Shown: positions 25,761-38,100, counted from the first letter of the stretch. The stretch is DNA of 64,000 nucleotides from Synanceia verrucosa (GCA_029721515.1 CM056550.1:28984619-29048618), one strand, 5' to 3'. Translations and numbers: made by a program. The notes: generated by a model from the sequence alone, not told the origin.

Positions 25761-26978
25761 TGTGTGTGTGTGTGTGTGTACTGTTGTTTTTGCCAGCGTG
25801 TGTACACAAAGTTTATAAAGTCTGCTAAACCAGATTGGATGCTATATTATAGTTGGACAGGAAGTGGATGTAAACAAAGGGCCATAATGTCATCATCAGG
25901 ACCCTCTGGGGAAGCAGAGAGAGCAGGGATTCCCCTAAACTCCCCTTCAGTTATAAAACACTGCTTCCTTTTAAAGCGATATCTGCTTTTGAACACTGCT
26001 TCAAACTTAAAACGGCCTTTTGTGTTGTCACTCGTGATGCACATTGCTTTCTTGAAGACAACTGGACAGTGCAGACAGAGTTCAGGCAAACAAGTTTGGT
26101 GTCATTCTATAAAAAGGATAAGTAAAAATATAAGTATATAGAGAAACAGCCTCATTGTTTTATAGTGAAGGTCAACAGTCCATAATAGGAGATGAAATCA
26201 TTCCTAGTTCTCCCTGATAATGTCATCAAGGAAGCAGACCGTGGTGCAGATCTGCAAGATGAGTTGCATTTCTCTCTGTTATCTGAAGTACAACATAACC
26301 TTCAGCAGTGTTTATTTAGCTGCTGATGATTATTTCTGACATTATATAAATTACTTTTAAATTATTTGTGGAATTTAAGAGAAAGCTTGTGAAAATCTAA
26401 CTTTCCCAGAAACCAATGTGACCTCTTCTAGAAGATTTTTTTTGTCCCAAAAAGATAATTTTTTTTATTATAAATGAGAAAACTAACCGTATTTACATTT
26501 GAGAAGCTGCATTTCTTCTTGGAAAAAAAAAAAAAATGTTTTCTGTTGATAAATTAATTGATGAATGGACCAGTGTTTTCTTCTCTTCACATCAGAAGTT
26601 GCTATTAACACAGGCTTGTTCACTAATCTTTCTCCTTTGCCTCCTCGTCCTCAGATGTGCACCCCAGCCAACACACCAGCGACGCCCCCCAACTTCCCGG
26701 ACGCGCTGACCATGTTCTCCAGGCTGAAGGCGTCCGAGAGCTTCAACAGCGGCAGCGGCGGCAGCCCCATGGCCGCCTCCATGGCCACCTCACCCCCGCC
26801 CCCCCAGGTCGGTGGCTGGGGGGTGTCACCGAACGTACCTAACATGCCGCAGCCTCAGCAGGGACTCTGGACTCAGGGGCAGCCCCCCACGCAGCCCTGC
26901 GCCGCCTGGCCGACGGGCGCCAACCCTCACGCAGGCGGCGAGCAGAAGGCTAGTGTAGCGATGGAGGCTGAGAGATGA
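9244..26978 (+). CDS. ubald1: UBA-like domain-containing protein 1 (UBALD1), three coding exons
   Basis: Exons are 9244-9351 (36 codons, donor gtaaaag), 9972-10031 (20 codons, acceptor tttcattgtag, donor gtgagt) and 26655-26978 (107 codons plus stop, acceptor tcgtcctcag). All joins are phase 0 and the product is 163 aa. Residues 1-45 form the UBA-like fold (MDELKHQVMINQFVLTAGCA, then DQAKQLLQAAHWQFETALSAFF). A conserved block (MMCTPANTPATPPNFPDAL, TMFSRLKASESF) and a Pro/Gln/Gly-rich tail ending MEAER follow. Residues LKHQ, LTAG, LSAFF, NIPY, LTMFSRLKASESF and the terminal MEAER match UBALD1 rather than UBALD2, which has LRHQ, LAAG, LSTFF and LAMFSKLRASEG. The molecular role of the family is poorly known, and the UBA-like fold suggests ubiquitin-related or protein-binding function. 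The start lacks the extra MSVN seen in mammals; no in-frame upstream Met was noted. Intron 2 is unusually large (16.6 kb). Confidence 0.95.
13107..13163. repeat. (GT)n microsatellite
   Basis: About 57 bp of uninterrupted GT repeat in ubald1 intron 2, followed by degenerate TGTGGGTGGG. Confidence 0.97.
14391..14429. repeat. (CA)n microsatellite
   Basis: About 39 bp of uninterrupted CA repeat. A shorter CA run lies near 14580-14602. Confidence 0.97.
16330..16783. mobile_element. Truncated hAT-type MITE
   Basis: The right end reads GATTAATCGGTCGGGCCCTAA (16761-16781). Its reverse complement, TTAGGGCCCGACCGATTAATC, is a frequent terminus of teleost hAT-like MITEs. Internal GCCGATATCCAC and AATCAGCCGATAAT motifs fit the same family. 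A matching left terminus is missing, so the copy looks 5'-truncated. No target duplication could be read. Confidence 0.5.
16786..17000. mobile_element. LINE 3'-tail-like fragment
   Basis: It starts with a GATAGACAGATAGAT tract followed by CCTTTTATTGTCATTCAGC and GGAATTTCACTGCAAATGG. This is the common teleost pattern of a simple-repeat tail joined to TTTATTGTCATT. It lies directly against the hAT remnant to its left. Confidence 0.45.
17133..17330. mobile_element. LINE 3'-tail-like fragment
   Basis: It begins AAGATAAGATGAGATAAAACTTTATTCATCCTGAAGGAAATTC, which matches the teleost pattern (GATAA)n-ACTTTATTNATCC..GGAAATTC. A(C)-rich sequence with GTGCAAAAACC-type motifs follows. Exact family not determined. 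Confidence 0.5.
18653..19624. mobile_element. Non-autonomous hAT-like element, ~970 bp
   Basis: The left end is GATGGGTGGGTATTGGCAAGG. The right end, read on the opposite strand, is CTAGGGTGAGAAAAAATATTG. Subterminal ACGATACGTAACACGATAC and CGCGATATATTGCCATATC motifs are typical of teleost hAT MITEs. No transposase ORF is present. The core at about 19070-19270 is also found, inverted, in the element at 57603-58771. Target duplication was not resolved. Confidence 0.55.
21430..21967. mobile_element. hAT-like MITE, ~540 bp
   Basis: Imperfect terminal inverted repeats: left AGGGGTGGGTGATAT, right end on the opposite strand TAAGGGTGGGCGATATGGGC. The interior is non-coding. No clear 8-bp target duplication, so the ends may be slightly displaced or mutated. 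Confidence 0.6.
23480..23757. mobile_element. Possible hAT-type fragment
   Basis: It ends with CAAACGTTTCGTACTGTTGCACCCCTGA. The reverse complement of that end resembles the CAGGGGTGCAACRGTACG terminus of fish hAT repeats. Only one end is recognisable. Confidence 0.3.
25559..25779. repeat. Two neighbouring (GT)n microsatellites
   Basis: GT runs at about 25559-25624 and 25726-25779, each with a single interruption. They are separated by about 100 bp of unique sequence inside ubald1 intron 2. Confidence 0.96.
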
Positions 26979-28940
26979 AGGGCAGCACGGGACTGAAAAG
27001 CATCCCCCATCCACCCCATTCATCCCAGGGAGGGAGGGGGAACGGGGGGATGAATGCAGGGAGGGTGGGGGGGATAATGGGTAGAAATGGGTTTTCGGAT
27101 GGATATGGAAAGAGAACCAAGAAAAAAACTGGACAATTTAAAGAAGAGGAGAAAACCAATGCAAATGTCAATACAAAAAAGAAGAAAAAACATACGCACA
27201 CACATAGTAATAAGAGAGAAAATTTTTGTTAGTTTTTCCTAAGTAAATGCATAGATAAGAGAAATATTATTGAACTAAAAAAAAAAAGAAATTTTTGAAA
27301 AATTGTCACGCCCAAGGATTCTGTGATGTTCAAGGCAGCAAACTGTTTTTTTGTTTTTTTTTAAATCTTCCCAGCCAGTGGGGTTTTTTTTTGTCACTGG
27401 CTTTCTGTGTTTCTGCAACTGTCTGTGCTGCATGAGGAGAACGAGCAACGCAGTCTTTTTGAGATTTGACTCAAAAACCAACACGCACTTGAGTGTGAGT
27501 GTGTACGCATGTGAGCGGGTGGTCGGTTTGTAATCAAAAATGTACACACACACACACACAAATACAAACACACATTTAGCGTTTAGAGGAAACACCTCCA
27601 TACTGGTCATCCCCATCGTCTAAGGTGGGACTTTTCTTACCTCACCTGGTGGTCACCTGACTTCTTTCAGCCAATCAGGGATTCTTCTTAAACCAACCAT
27701 TGTTGCCGCCACAGGACACATTTTTAAAGTTTTTTTTTCTTAAAGACAGCGGCCGCTCTGGTGTATGCTAAGCGGTCGTTACTGCGATGGCTTTTTTCCT
27801 GACACACTTTTAAACCTGGACTCAGACAAACAACTGTCCGCTGTATACGTTTTCTGGAGATTTGGGTTATTACGAGAAAAAAAAAAGAGAAATGATGGTT
27901 TAATATAATATTGTTTATAATGCTAATTGTTCTGTTTCTGTTGAAAGGTTAAGGGGGTGGCTTTGAAAGTGGGAGGGACTTCAGGTTGATCTTTTTTTCA
28001 GAAGAGCGAATCAAACGCAGCTAATGGCTACAGATCTAAAAGAAAGAGGGACGAAAACACGACTACTCCATCTTTGTAAACAGAATTGCCACTTTGCATG
28101 ATGTGTTCATAATGTGTAACATCTTTTGTAGCAAACATACATGAGGTCGAGACATGTTCATGGGATTGGGTGGAGTAAAAGACGGGGGTGGGGTCGTGGG
28201 TCTCATTCCCGACGCAAACGGAGATGCAACAGACGAGCATTCCTCCACAAAAGGGCAGTGTTCCTCACTGCAAAGGCCAAATTGGACAAAACTTCGTCAG
28301 CTATTAGAAACGAAGCGAAGAAACTGTGTGGGGCAGCTTTGGGAAGCCCACCACAGACTATTTGGGGACACTACGGACTACTTTCAGATATACAGTAGAT
28401 ACATATATATATATAAGTATGTACCCTCAGATACTGTACTACAGAGGGGTTTTTACAACATTTAGGTCGAGTTTCGACCAGTCCCTGGTCCACTGATACC
28501 TGAGGGACAATTCAGGGATGACCCTGATGTACGGCAATATTTTAAATACAGGGTCTGCCCCTTTTTTAATTTCTCTTGTTTGGATTATTTTTTTCCATTC
28601 GATACATGAGAGAAATATTTTGAATAGTCGAGGGTCTTTTTTTTCAAAAGGAGAAACATTTTAATAGGAGGTTATGGGTATAATAATGAATAAATAAACA
28701 ACTTCCTGTTTTATTATTTCGACTAAACTAATGTTTGAGTTCATCCTTTTCCATGCTTCATACTTTATTTGGTTAAATCAGAGCGTTTTCTGGGTGGGCC
28801 TCTTCCTAAATGGTTTCTCATGTATGTCCCCCCCCACCCACTTGTATGACTGTATGAGACCATTCCCACAATATTTGTGGACTACCTGATAATTAACTTA
28901 TCATTTTTGTGAACCTAAATAAATATTGTATGTCAACCTA
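26979..28940 (+). other. ubald1: ubald1 3'UTR
   Basis: There is no coding sequence after the ubald1 stop. The region is A/T-rich with polypurine runs and ends near AATAAA at 28918-28923. An earlier pair of overlapping AATAAA signals lies near 28686-28695. The inferred UTR is about 1.7-1.95 kb. Confidence 0.65.
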
Positions 28941-29001
28941 ATGGTTGGTTCTACAGTTGATTGACTTTTTTGTAAAATGGAAAGGGTCGACATAAATTGT
29001 C

Positions 29002-29003
<2 letters not shown>

Positions 29004-29051
<48 letters not shown>
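29004..29051. repeat. (GT)n microsatellite
   Basis: About 48 bp of uninterrupted GT, about 80 bp after the last ubald1 poly(A) signal. Confidence 0.97.
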
Positions 29052-29052
<1 letters not shown>

Positions 29053-31399
29053 ACTGGAGATGCCAGAGCAGAGTGTTAAATAATGACAGAGGGAAGATGG
29101 ATGCATCTTACTCTCATCACACAGCCAGACTACAGTCGTGGTGGACAAATTCTTCTGTCTCTTCTGTCTCTCTGAAGTCTGAGTACTAAGGCGTCTGTCT
29201 GATGTTTAAGAGTTCAGAGCCAAAATGGAGGAGAAAAGTTTGGGGCCCTGTGTCCGTCACTGCTGTTGTCTCCATAAATCCACTTCTCTTCAGATGTAAA
29301 CACAAACACCAGCTGTCTGGATAGTAGGCAAACAAACATAAACACCACCATGCATGCCAGTGGTGTGCTGGTAATGGTAGTGGGTCACTCGGTTCTCCAT
29401 GTCCTCGGCTCACCTCCTGGCTGCTTCCTCCTTCTCCACAGGAAATAAAGCAGATCTCCTTTGCAGATTGTGGCGCCGCCTTGCCAACCGTTGAGCTGCT
29501 GTGAGCGTGCCAGCCAGGTCTGGTGAATGCCGACAACTGGTCTTGGCACCGGGAGCTGCGATGCGTCAGAGTCGTGGGAACAGGAGCAACCCAGTGCGGT
29601 ACGATGGCAGTGAATCCAGGCCTCCTCGACCCATTTCCCCTTATCACCGTAACCTCACAGTGCTGCAAAATGACAATCTAATCTGAGTGATTCACTTTGT
29701 TTTGGGGATGTCTTCAGCTCCTAGTTTTCCCAGAAACACTTCTTTGTATCCTCAGTGTGGTTGTTATGTGGCTGCTGATGCTCTCCTTCTGTTTACTCCT
29801 AACAAACTGCTGATATAAAGAAAACTGAAATCATATTCTGATAGCAGCACCATGTGAATCTGTCCACAGGTAATTTAGTTAATCAGATTACGAGATTGAA
29901 CCATTTCAAAAGAGAATGAGAATGTAGCGCTTGTTGTCGTGTCAGTTGTTAGTGTGATGCTGCTCTGCTCAGTCTATCTACCCTTCACAGAAAAGCAGGA
30001 CATTGTTTTCTGGGTCACTGGATAGTGTGGACACAACACAGATGGCCCACCATCAGTACACCTGCCTCGCTTCATGTGTAAACATCGCTGTATTAGCTAG
30101 CTGCTGTAGGGCACTTGAGGTTTACTGCTGGTAAATTTGTTTGACCTTAATTTATATGTTCATTGTATTGTTTTATTTTTTTCTAACTAAATTCAGTTTA
30201 TAATTCCAGATATGATATTATCAGATCAGTTTCTACAGCATAAATAGGATCAAATAGTTTTAATTCCACATAAAGCCACCCAGTGGAGTTTTTGACCACT
30301 AGTAGCACCACTGAGCAATATTTCTATTAGTGGGTCTCCATTTTGTTTTTACGGCTGCTTGTGGAAGAGCGGCGAGACACCAACAATATCAGTGACGAAG
30401 AATTATGCTACTCACCGAATATGGATGGAAAAGATGCATAATTAAAGATATTTCAAAAGACTTGTTTAGTTTTAATGAGAAACATTGAATATTTAATCAG
30501 ATCTTGGGTTTGTTTATTGGGCACCTTTACTTTTAAAAACAGTCCACAAGGTCATATTTAATATACAACTTTAAGTAGGCTACATGTAGACTATAATATA
30601 ATCAATCAACAGCAAGTGGAATTTCAATTTGGAGAAACATCTGATCATTTCTGTGGTTAAGGCTCAAATTAAGCACAGTAGGTGGACAGGCACAAAAGAG
30701 TCTTGTGGTGATCGTGAGCATGATACCGTCTTTGTTAAAAATAACGATGCTCAAATTTATCTGTCAAGTAAAAGAGTAAGAAGAAGAAAAAAAACAGTAC
30801 CATATTTCAGCTTTTTAGACAGGAACATGGATCAAATACAGCTCTTAGCTGAGGCTAGCTTAAAAAGGAAAGTGTACTGTAGATGCTATTAGAAGCTGCA
30901 AGTATAAATAGATCACCTTGCTTGTGTCTATATGTCGTCTCCAGTGATTAATAAACTGGGCTTGTATGGTAGTGATCACCAGCATGTGGCAAGCTGCTTG
31001 TTTGGTATGCAGAGGACTGAGGATGTGGGAAGGTGTGCAGAAGGAACCGAGTGACACTGAGTGAATTTGTAACGTGGTACCTCACCTTCCCCTCTCTACA
31101 GGTGGAGGCTTCACCAGACAAACTGCAGCAGGAAGTGGGAGAAAGGTGAAGCACACTCACACATACCGCACGTACACAACGCTCTTTGTAGGTGACGAGT
31201 GAGGAAGGAAACAATAGCAATGCTTATGTAATGGGAATGAATAGAAATAGACAAAAGTGGTTTTGTCTTGAGAAGTTACCAACAATGAAAAAATATTGAG
31301 AAAAAAAATACTTCCATCTGCCAAAGGGATGCTGGGAGACAAATAAGTATGAGGTCAGCATTGTAGCAAAACTCTTTCCATCTCAGTCCATGTTTGTGT

Positions 31400-31538
31400 A
31401 ATCCGATTTGCAAATGCATAAAACAATCTGTAAATGTGCAGTGAGATTTGTGAATGTGTACACAAATCTGCAAATTCGTGCTCAGAATTGTAAATGTGCA
31501 AAATAAATCAGTAAATGTGGTCACTGATCTGTTTACAG
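31400..31538. repeat. Degenerate ~21-bp tandem repeat
   Basis: About six or seven imperfect copies of a unit like AATCTGTAAATGTGCA, with variants ATTTGTGAATGTGTAC, ATCTGCAAATTCGTGC, AATTGTAAATGTGCA and AATCAGTAAATGTGG. Unit length varies from about 20 to 24 bp. Confidence 0.7.
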
Positions 31539-32564
31539 ATTAGATTCCTCAGTCTGTCTCAAGCTGTGGGCTCTCTGTTTCTGGATTGTTATATTACTGA
31601 CTGACATGATGCTTCGAGCTGCAGGCTGTAACTTTGAGTAAATATGATAGAAAGTTATTTTTTAAAACGGTCACTAAATCCTGACAGTAGAGCATGTCTG
31701 GGCCTCCTCTTAAAGCTCCTAACAACAATTTGCAAGATTTCAATTTGACAGAAAGAAAACAACCAATCGCTCTGAACTGACCAAACTGTCAAACTAGGCA
31801 TCAGATATAAACCAAGATGTTACTGCAATGCTTCTTTTTCACCTCAAATACTTTCAGAAACACATTTTCATGAACTGTTTAACTGGCTTGTTTTCATCAT
31901 GGCGACTGAGTCACACAAACTGCTCAAAAAGGAGGCCAAAAGATCAGATAGTCAGCATCAGCATCATTCACAGATGGCGAAGAGCTTTTTTTTTTTTTTT
32001 GGTTTTATCATTGAGTCTGCTCCAGTGGCCACAGTGTGAAAGAGCCTGTCAGTCAGCTGGGATGGACGGGCCTGTTTGTTTGCAGTAATTATATCAGTGT
32101 CGCAAAAAATAATAATGGCAATGAATCACTGATGTTGAACAGTGTGGAAATTCAGTGTTGCAATATTAACTTTTATATCAGTGGTTTCAGTCGGTGCTGG
32201 TGTCACCACCTTTGTGTGTGTGTGTGTGTGTGTGTGCGCGCACTTGACCGCAGTGAACCTCTGACAATGGCTGTGTGCCATTTCAGCCACTCTGTGGCCG
32301 AGATCCTGAGTTGGACACAAAGCCGGCTTTATCTCTGCTCTCACTGTTGTATCAGTGCTGCCTGGCTGGACACATTAGCAGCCACACACACACACACACA
32401 TAAAACAATACATTACACTTAGACTAGAAGCAGGGGGAATCTGTGTGTGCATACATGAATGTGTGACCATAAAGAGACGGAAAGTGACAGAGACCGATGC
32501 TGTTTCTGTCCCCATGTCATGCCGTACTGCTGGGTAGAAAGATGTTTAAGTACCAGGATGCCTC

Positions 32565-32604
<40 letters not shown>

Positions 32605-33182
32605 GCGCGCCAATATAACGTCACAGAGTCGAGTAGGTATGTGAGTGAGTGTGTTGACTGCCTGAACAGGTCAGACTGGCCTCATGAAATCTGTTGTGTT
32701 GCTCTGTCTTTCTTTTTCACTTCCCTCTGTCTTTCTCCTCAACATCAGCCCCTTCCCTCTTTGCAGACACTCCCTGTGCACATGATCTCTGTCGCTCTCA
32801 CTTTCTGTCTTTTGAAGACAGCTATTGGAATGTGCAGAGTTTTTTTTTTTTTTTTTTTTTTTTAAAAACACAGAGGAGAAACGAGCCATAAAACACATTT
32901 ACAGGTGAACTGGCTGGTTGTTACACTGCGGGACGCCACAGACAGATGTTCACACTGTGGCTGTTTGTCATTCAGTGCAGAAAAGCCTTGAAGTTAATCG
33001 TCAGCTTGGTGAAATGGAAGCGCTGTCGCATTTCCACACACCTCCTTCACGTTCAGTTTAATTTGTATGACCCTATGTGAGCTTATCACTGTTTGCTTTA
33101 CTTCAAACGTGTTTTCCTGTAAAAGCCCTGCTCTGCGCTTTTGTCTTGACTACAAGGCGGCTCGGTGGTGACAGCAGGAGGT

Positions 33183-33380
33183 TCGATTAGATTTGATGAA
33201 ACATTAATGATCCCTGTGGGGAATCAAGCCATTGCAGCAAGCCAGTGCTGACACTGTGCATCAAAGAAAAATAGGATGGGAAGAATGAGGCAACCTTAGG
33301 GGTGTATACAAACACATAGAGAGCAACTTAACACTTAGATATATAAATATATGAATAGCAATGTGTAAATTAGCAGCTGC
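33183..33380. mobile_element. LINE 3'-tail-like fragment
   Basis: GATTAGATTTGATGAAACATTAATGATCCCTGTGGGGAA fits the teleost pattern (ATTAG)n-CTTTATTGATCCC..GGGGAAATTC, with mutations. The downstream A-rich part carries GATGGGAAGAATG. Confidence 0.4.
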
Positions 33381-35067
33381 GTTGCCTTAAATCACTTTTA
33401 TGATGGAAAAATCCTTATTCCACATTATGTGCCTGCTGTCAAATACACAGATTATTCTGTGTGAGCAGGTTCCAGCTGTTTGCTGAAGCTGTTTGCACTC
33501 ATTTTCAAACCCGGAACTTTTTATGGCTGCACCACTCTAGCACATGGACATTTTCAAAATGTCTTGATTTGATATCCAGACATCGTTCCCATTTTTTAAA
33601 CCACATGCCAATGCTATTATGAAACTTAAAAACTGATCTTTTAATGGGATTTGTTGAACAGTATCATTCACTCAATGACATTAAGCACGATGTGCAGCTG
33701 AGGGGATGTGAATGCTGTTAGTCAATTTAAACTTAATGCCACTAAAAGAAATGTGAAAAGATCATCGTAGTTTTTATATTTCATCCTGAGAGGGATGAAA
33801 ATGGTTATGCCAAACTCCACAGCAAGTTATCAAAAAGACATTTCAGACATTTCACGAAAAAAGGACAAAGGTCAGGAGTTCACCAAAGTCATTGGGATAC
33901 ATCCTCTGGGAACCATGATTAAACCAAATCTCGTGCCACCAGATGTGGAGATATTCCAATGAGGCTGACCAATTTGCATCAGGTATAAATTAGCGTTAGT
34001 GCCTGCCTTGTTCATTAACGGCACAGTTGTGGTGTTTGAAGTGGGACTATATGAGATACTTATCCATACTCACAGTGTTACTACAGTAGATGATGGTCGG
34101 CCCTCAGGTTTACTGCACAGACATGTGATATACATCTGTCAGCAAAATTTTAGCCATCAAACAGAAAAGCATCAGTAACTCTTGCCTGCCTCTCCACTGG
34201 GGGCAAACCTCGGAGTCATCTAATACTGTACACTGACCTCATATAACCCCACTCCAAAATAGCCAAACTATCCCTTTAGGACTGTGGCGACACACCACAA
34301 AGGAAACGCCTTGTGATTTGTCACTGTGTTTTATCTTTGTTGTAATGTGTTAGAGGCACAACAATGAGGTGCAGAGAGGTGTTAATCTTTGAATTTTCAC
34401 AAGTGAACGATGCTATGTGGAGATATCAAGGGAATCTCAATTACACAACCCTCTTGTTCCAACTGATGATTTACAGCAGTGATATGTGTGCGAACATAAC
34501 TCGTGTGCAGATAGGCGTCTGCAGGGAGCCTGATGTAGCGTCTCTGATGCAGAACTGGATCCATCCTCTCCCGCTTGTCGCTGTGGCTGCAGACATCGTT
34601 TTTCATATCAGACCTGCATGCTGGCAGCGTGCCCGACACCCTCGACCGTCCTCTTTTCCGCCTCTTCCCTCTCTGTTTCACTCCTCTCTCACTCACTTGT
34701 CCCCTTAAACAAACACACCTCTCCTCCTCCCTCCCCTCGCCTCTGATCAGCCTGAGTGGTGCAGTGATCTCGCCTGTCTGCCCTGCCTGGCACCAAAGAA
34801 AACCCCAAAACAAACAAAAAAAACCCAGTCTCAGTCTGATGACATCATTGTTGCCACTTGTGTTCAGTCAGCATGTTGGAGACCATCAGTGGAAGCAACT
34901 GCCGTGAGTGTCTGTGTATTCAAATTCTCTTCCCATTAGTCAGAATGGGAGTCCAGCTGCAAGCTGCCGTACAGGAAGTGGTTGTAACAATGGTTTTGTT
35001 CAGACAGGAGAACAGGAACATCGACACACTGTCATACCACACTAGGAGCAGACCACATGAACAAACT

Positions 35068-35080
35068 CTCTCTCTCTCTG

Positions 35081-35122
<42 letters not shown>
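35068..35122. repeat. Compound (CT)n-(CA)n microsatellite
   Basis: A run of CTCTCTCT with one GT interruption passes directly into about 30 bp of CA repeat. Confidence 0.95.
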
Positions 35123-35125
<3 letters not shown>

Positions 35126-38100
35126 TCCAGGCATCTAATGGACGCAGTGGACAGCAGAGTGTGTTACAGCTAGTAAACACAGACTGACCCATTCTGCCCT
35201 CTGAGGTATTTCAGTGTTGTTAGGGTGAAAGATTAAGCTGTTTGATCGTCCATCTCTGTGCATCAGTTATATAACAGCTAGAAATTATAGGGGCTGTTGT
35301 TCCAGCGCTAAAGTGTTTCAGTATGTCTCAGTGACTCTTATATTAACCAAAAGAGCAAAAAAAAAAAGACTGGACTTGCTTGCTTTCAAAAATACTTCAT
35401 GACCTTGATGACTGAGACATAGACACGTCTCTTGCGTCTGTTTCACTTATAATAAAAGTATTATTTTCATTTTGAGCTGCATTATTCTGTTTGCAAACTC
35501 AGTAGGCTGCTGGTGCTGCTGCTTGATGACCTTTCTTGACCTTCCTGACTTCTTTTGTCAAAATGGAAACGTTTTTTTTTTAAATTAATTGGCTACTTGT
35601 GATCAACACAGCAGGCAGTAGTGACATATAACCCCATGAAGTCATGTATTGAACATGTTAGTGCTTTTCCACTTATCAAGCACAGTACAATATGTGTGTA
35701 AACATAGAACAAATAATGAACAAATAATTATACTAAGTAATATTAATTTGTAATATTGACATAATGACCCTGACAATGACATGTTATCAGTAGCTACCAA
35801 CAGTTACGTAGTGACAATTTGCATTCATCTGAAGTTGTGTTTCTGACTACTTGAAGAATAACGAGTTTAAAAGTCACAAACATTTAGTTCTGTTTTGGTC
35901 TCCACTGATTATTTTAGAAATATCTGTCATTTTAGCACCTAAATGCTGCACTGTTTTCATTAACTAGTTGCTAAAGTTTTCTGCCATTTTCTCCCAAGGA
36001 TGGTCAAGTCCTAAAAACTCTAGGGTCAGCCCTTACATAGTTAAACTCTTATTTTGAAATGTTTCAGACCAGGGAGATAATACTGTTTAACATTTCGCTG
36101 TTCCAGTAACACTATTGTCTGGAGATCCATGAGAACTTTTTGTGGCTGAATAATGAAGTTCATTTACCATCAGTGACTGCATATCCCTCCCTGCATGACT
36201 AATACAGTGACAGGTGGTGCACACACACTTCACTGTTATTTGATCTGTCCTCATCGCACGCACACACACACACACGCACGCACACACACACACACATGCA
36301 CACACACACACACATCATGTCAAATAAGCAGCTGAGAAACTAGAGGGAGGGAGAGAAAGAAACCGTGAGGCTTGAGCAAAGCTCCTTAATATTTCAGACT
36401 GGTGCATGTGCTGAGGGATGAATGAAAGAAGAGATGGATGGATGGATGGATGGATGGAGGTCTGCCACTGCAGGTCCGATGACGTCAGCCTGTAAACTGA
36501 GGCCCTAATCCTCTGTAGGCCGAACCTGCTCCTGTAGCGTAAGATACTGGCATCTAGTGGTCAGATGCTCAAACAACACACACTTTTCTTAAAGATTTCC
36601 TCTTTTATACCTAAAACAGTTAAATTTGCATCATCCTCATTTGTTTCTCCCCACTTTGTGTTGCATCTGTATTCACTCCCATAAGCACAGTAGCCAGATA
36701 TTGACCTCCATGGTGTCACAGAAACAGTGATGACAGCACCTTATCAAACTGTTAACTGGTGTAAAAGCCACAGCGGAAATGAAGAGAGGTCAGAGATAAG
36801 ACTGATGAAATACACTCCTTATCTGTGTAATTACAATCTGTTGGTTGTTAATTTCACTGAGACGGATGTATGAAGCAGTTTTGTGTGTGGAATATAGGTC
36901 AGACATCATCTGCTCTGCTGATGTTACGAACCAGCTCCAGGCTTTATTGATGCTACACTGGCTGGCTACTGTCATATAGGTCTACATTTCACAGTTGAAC
37001 AAACCGGTACTCTGTACACACACTACAGTGAGTGGTGTTATTTTCAGACCAATAAACATGTACTGTATGTATAGAGTGTGGCTTTGACCTTTGACCTCAG
37101 CTTTAGCAGCATGGCATGTGTCTGAACTTTTATGAAGGGCTTTGGGTGGCTTAAAATAACTTTATGGAACTCATATTTTGTATAAAGCCATGTTAAAGTA
37201 CTCATTAGATCAAACTACTGTACATAATGTGAATGCATTTTAGGATCTTTCAGCTTTTTGTTTTGGTTTACAGTCTCCTAACTTTTCTGTTTTATTTCAG
37301 TCTCTAAACCAAGTTTTTTCCTGATCGAGACACTGCTCAGTGGCTCAGTGGCACATAGCCAGCACAATATTTACCTTTGTCAACAGCAGATGCAATGTAA
37401 TTTATAACCAGCAGCGGCAGCGCTATGTTTAGCTCTGAAACTGGAGCGGATGGAACAATTTGAGCTGATTACAGTGAGACAGGATAGTTTGCAAATTGCC
37501 AGATAGTTATTAAGATCATTTATCACTGTCCTTGTGCAGTGAGGCTGCATGTGCACACTTCCAAAGCTGAGAAATAACTGATAACTGAAATGGACAGATT
37601 AAAATTATTCTCTGTCTGTTTTTCTCTGTACAAGTTGAGCTCAATGCAAGTAAACTTTCAGTTGGCTGATATGTTTTTTGATTCATTACTTCTGATCTCA
37701 TGGTATTTAAATGCATCAACCCCAGGTCATTTCTGGTTTTGAAAGCATGTGACTTGCCCAGAGTCTTAAAGGGCTTTAAATGGCAACTTAGATCTTATTT
37801 TGTCTTTGTTTTTTTTTTTAGAAATCAGCTTATGATCGGCACCATAGCAATGTTGTGAATCAGTTTATTTATGGGAGCAGAATGAGATACTTGGGTGATA
37901 ATAAGAGAGAAGAAGAGAAGAGAGATTTTTATGGAGACAGGAAGGATTTGGAGCATTTCTCCACTCCTCCAACTTCCTGTCTCCCTTTTAACATAAAAGT
38001 CCCTGGATCTACACAAACACATGTTGGTAGAAACATAAAGTCACCCAGAGTGTTGCTTTTTTTGCTAACTCATTGAGAAAAATCACAATTAAACAAAAAC

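Larger units (their letters stand above)
10032..26654 (+). other. ubald1 intron 2 (16.6 kb), repeat-rich, no nested gene seen
   Basis: It is bounded by a gtgagt donor and a pyrimidine-rich acceptor. It holds GT/CA microsatellites, LINE-tail fragments and several hAT-type MITE remnants, listed separately. ORFs inside are short and either simple-sequence or unrecognised. No tRNA, rRNA or further coding exon could be supported on either strand. Confidence 0.75.

Noticed and set aside
25508..26141. ORFs of about 100-190 codons rich in Cys/Val or Thr/His in GT/CA repeats
   Set aside because: Translation of dinucleotide microsatellites. The same explanation applies to similar ORFs at 13.1, 14.4, 29.0, 32.5 and 36.2 kb.
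29186..29668. Minus-strand ORF of 160 codons beyond the ubald1 3' end
   Set aside because: No recognisable domain, no splice signals or promoter features, and Cys/Trp/His-rich random-looking composition.
33178..33190. GGTTCGATT, a tRNA B-box-like string
   Set aside because: No A box or cloverleaf around it. It is the start of a LINE-tail-like ATTAGATT sequence.
34397..34813. Minus-strand ORF of 138 codons
   Set aside because: Low-complexity Arg/Glu composition from a pyrimidine-rich stretch, with no domain and no gene context.
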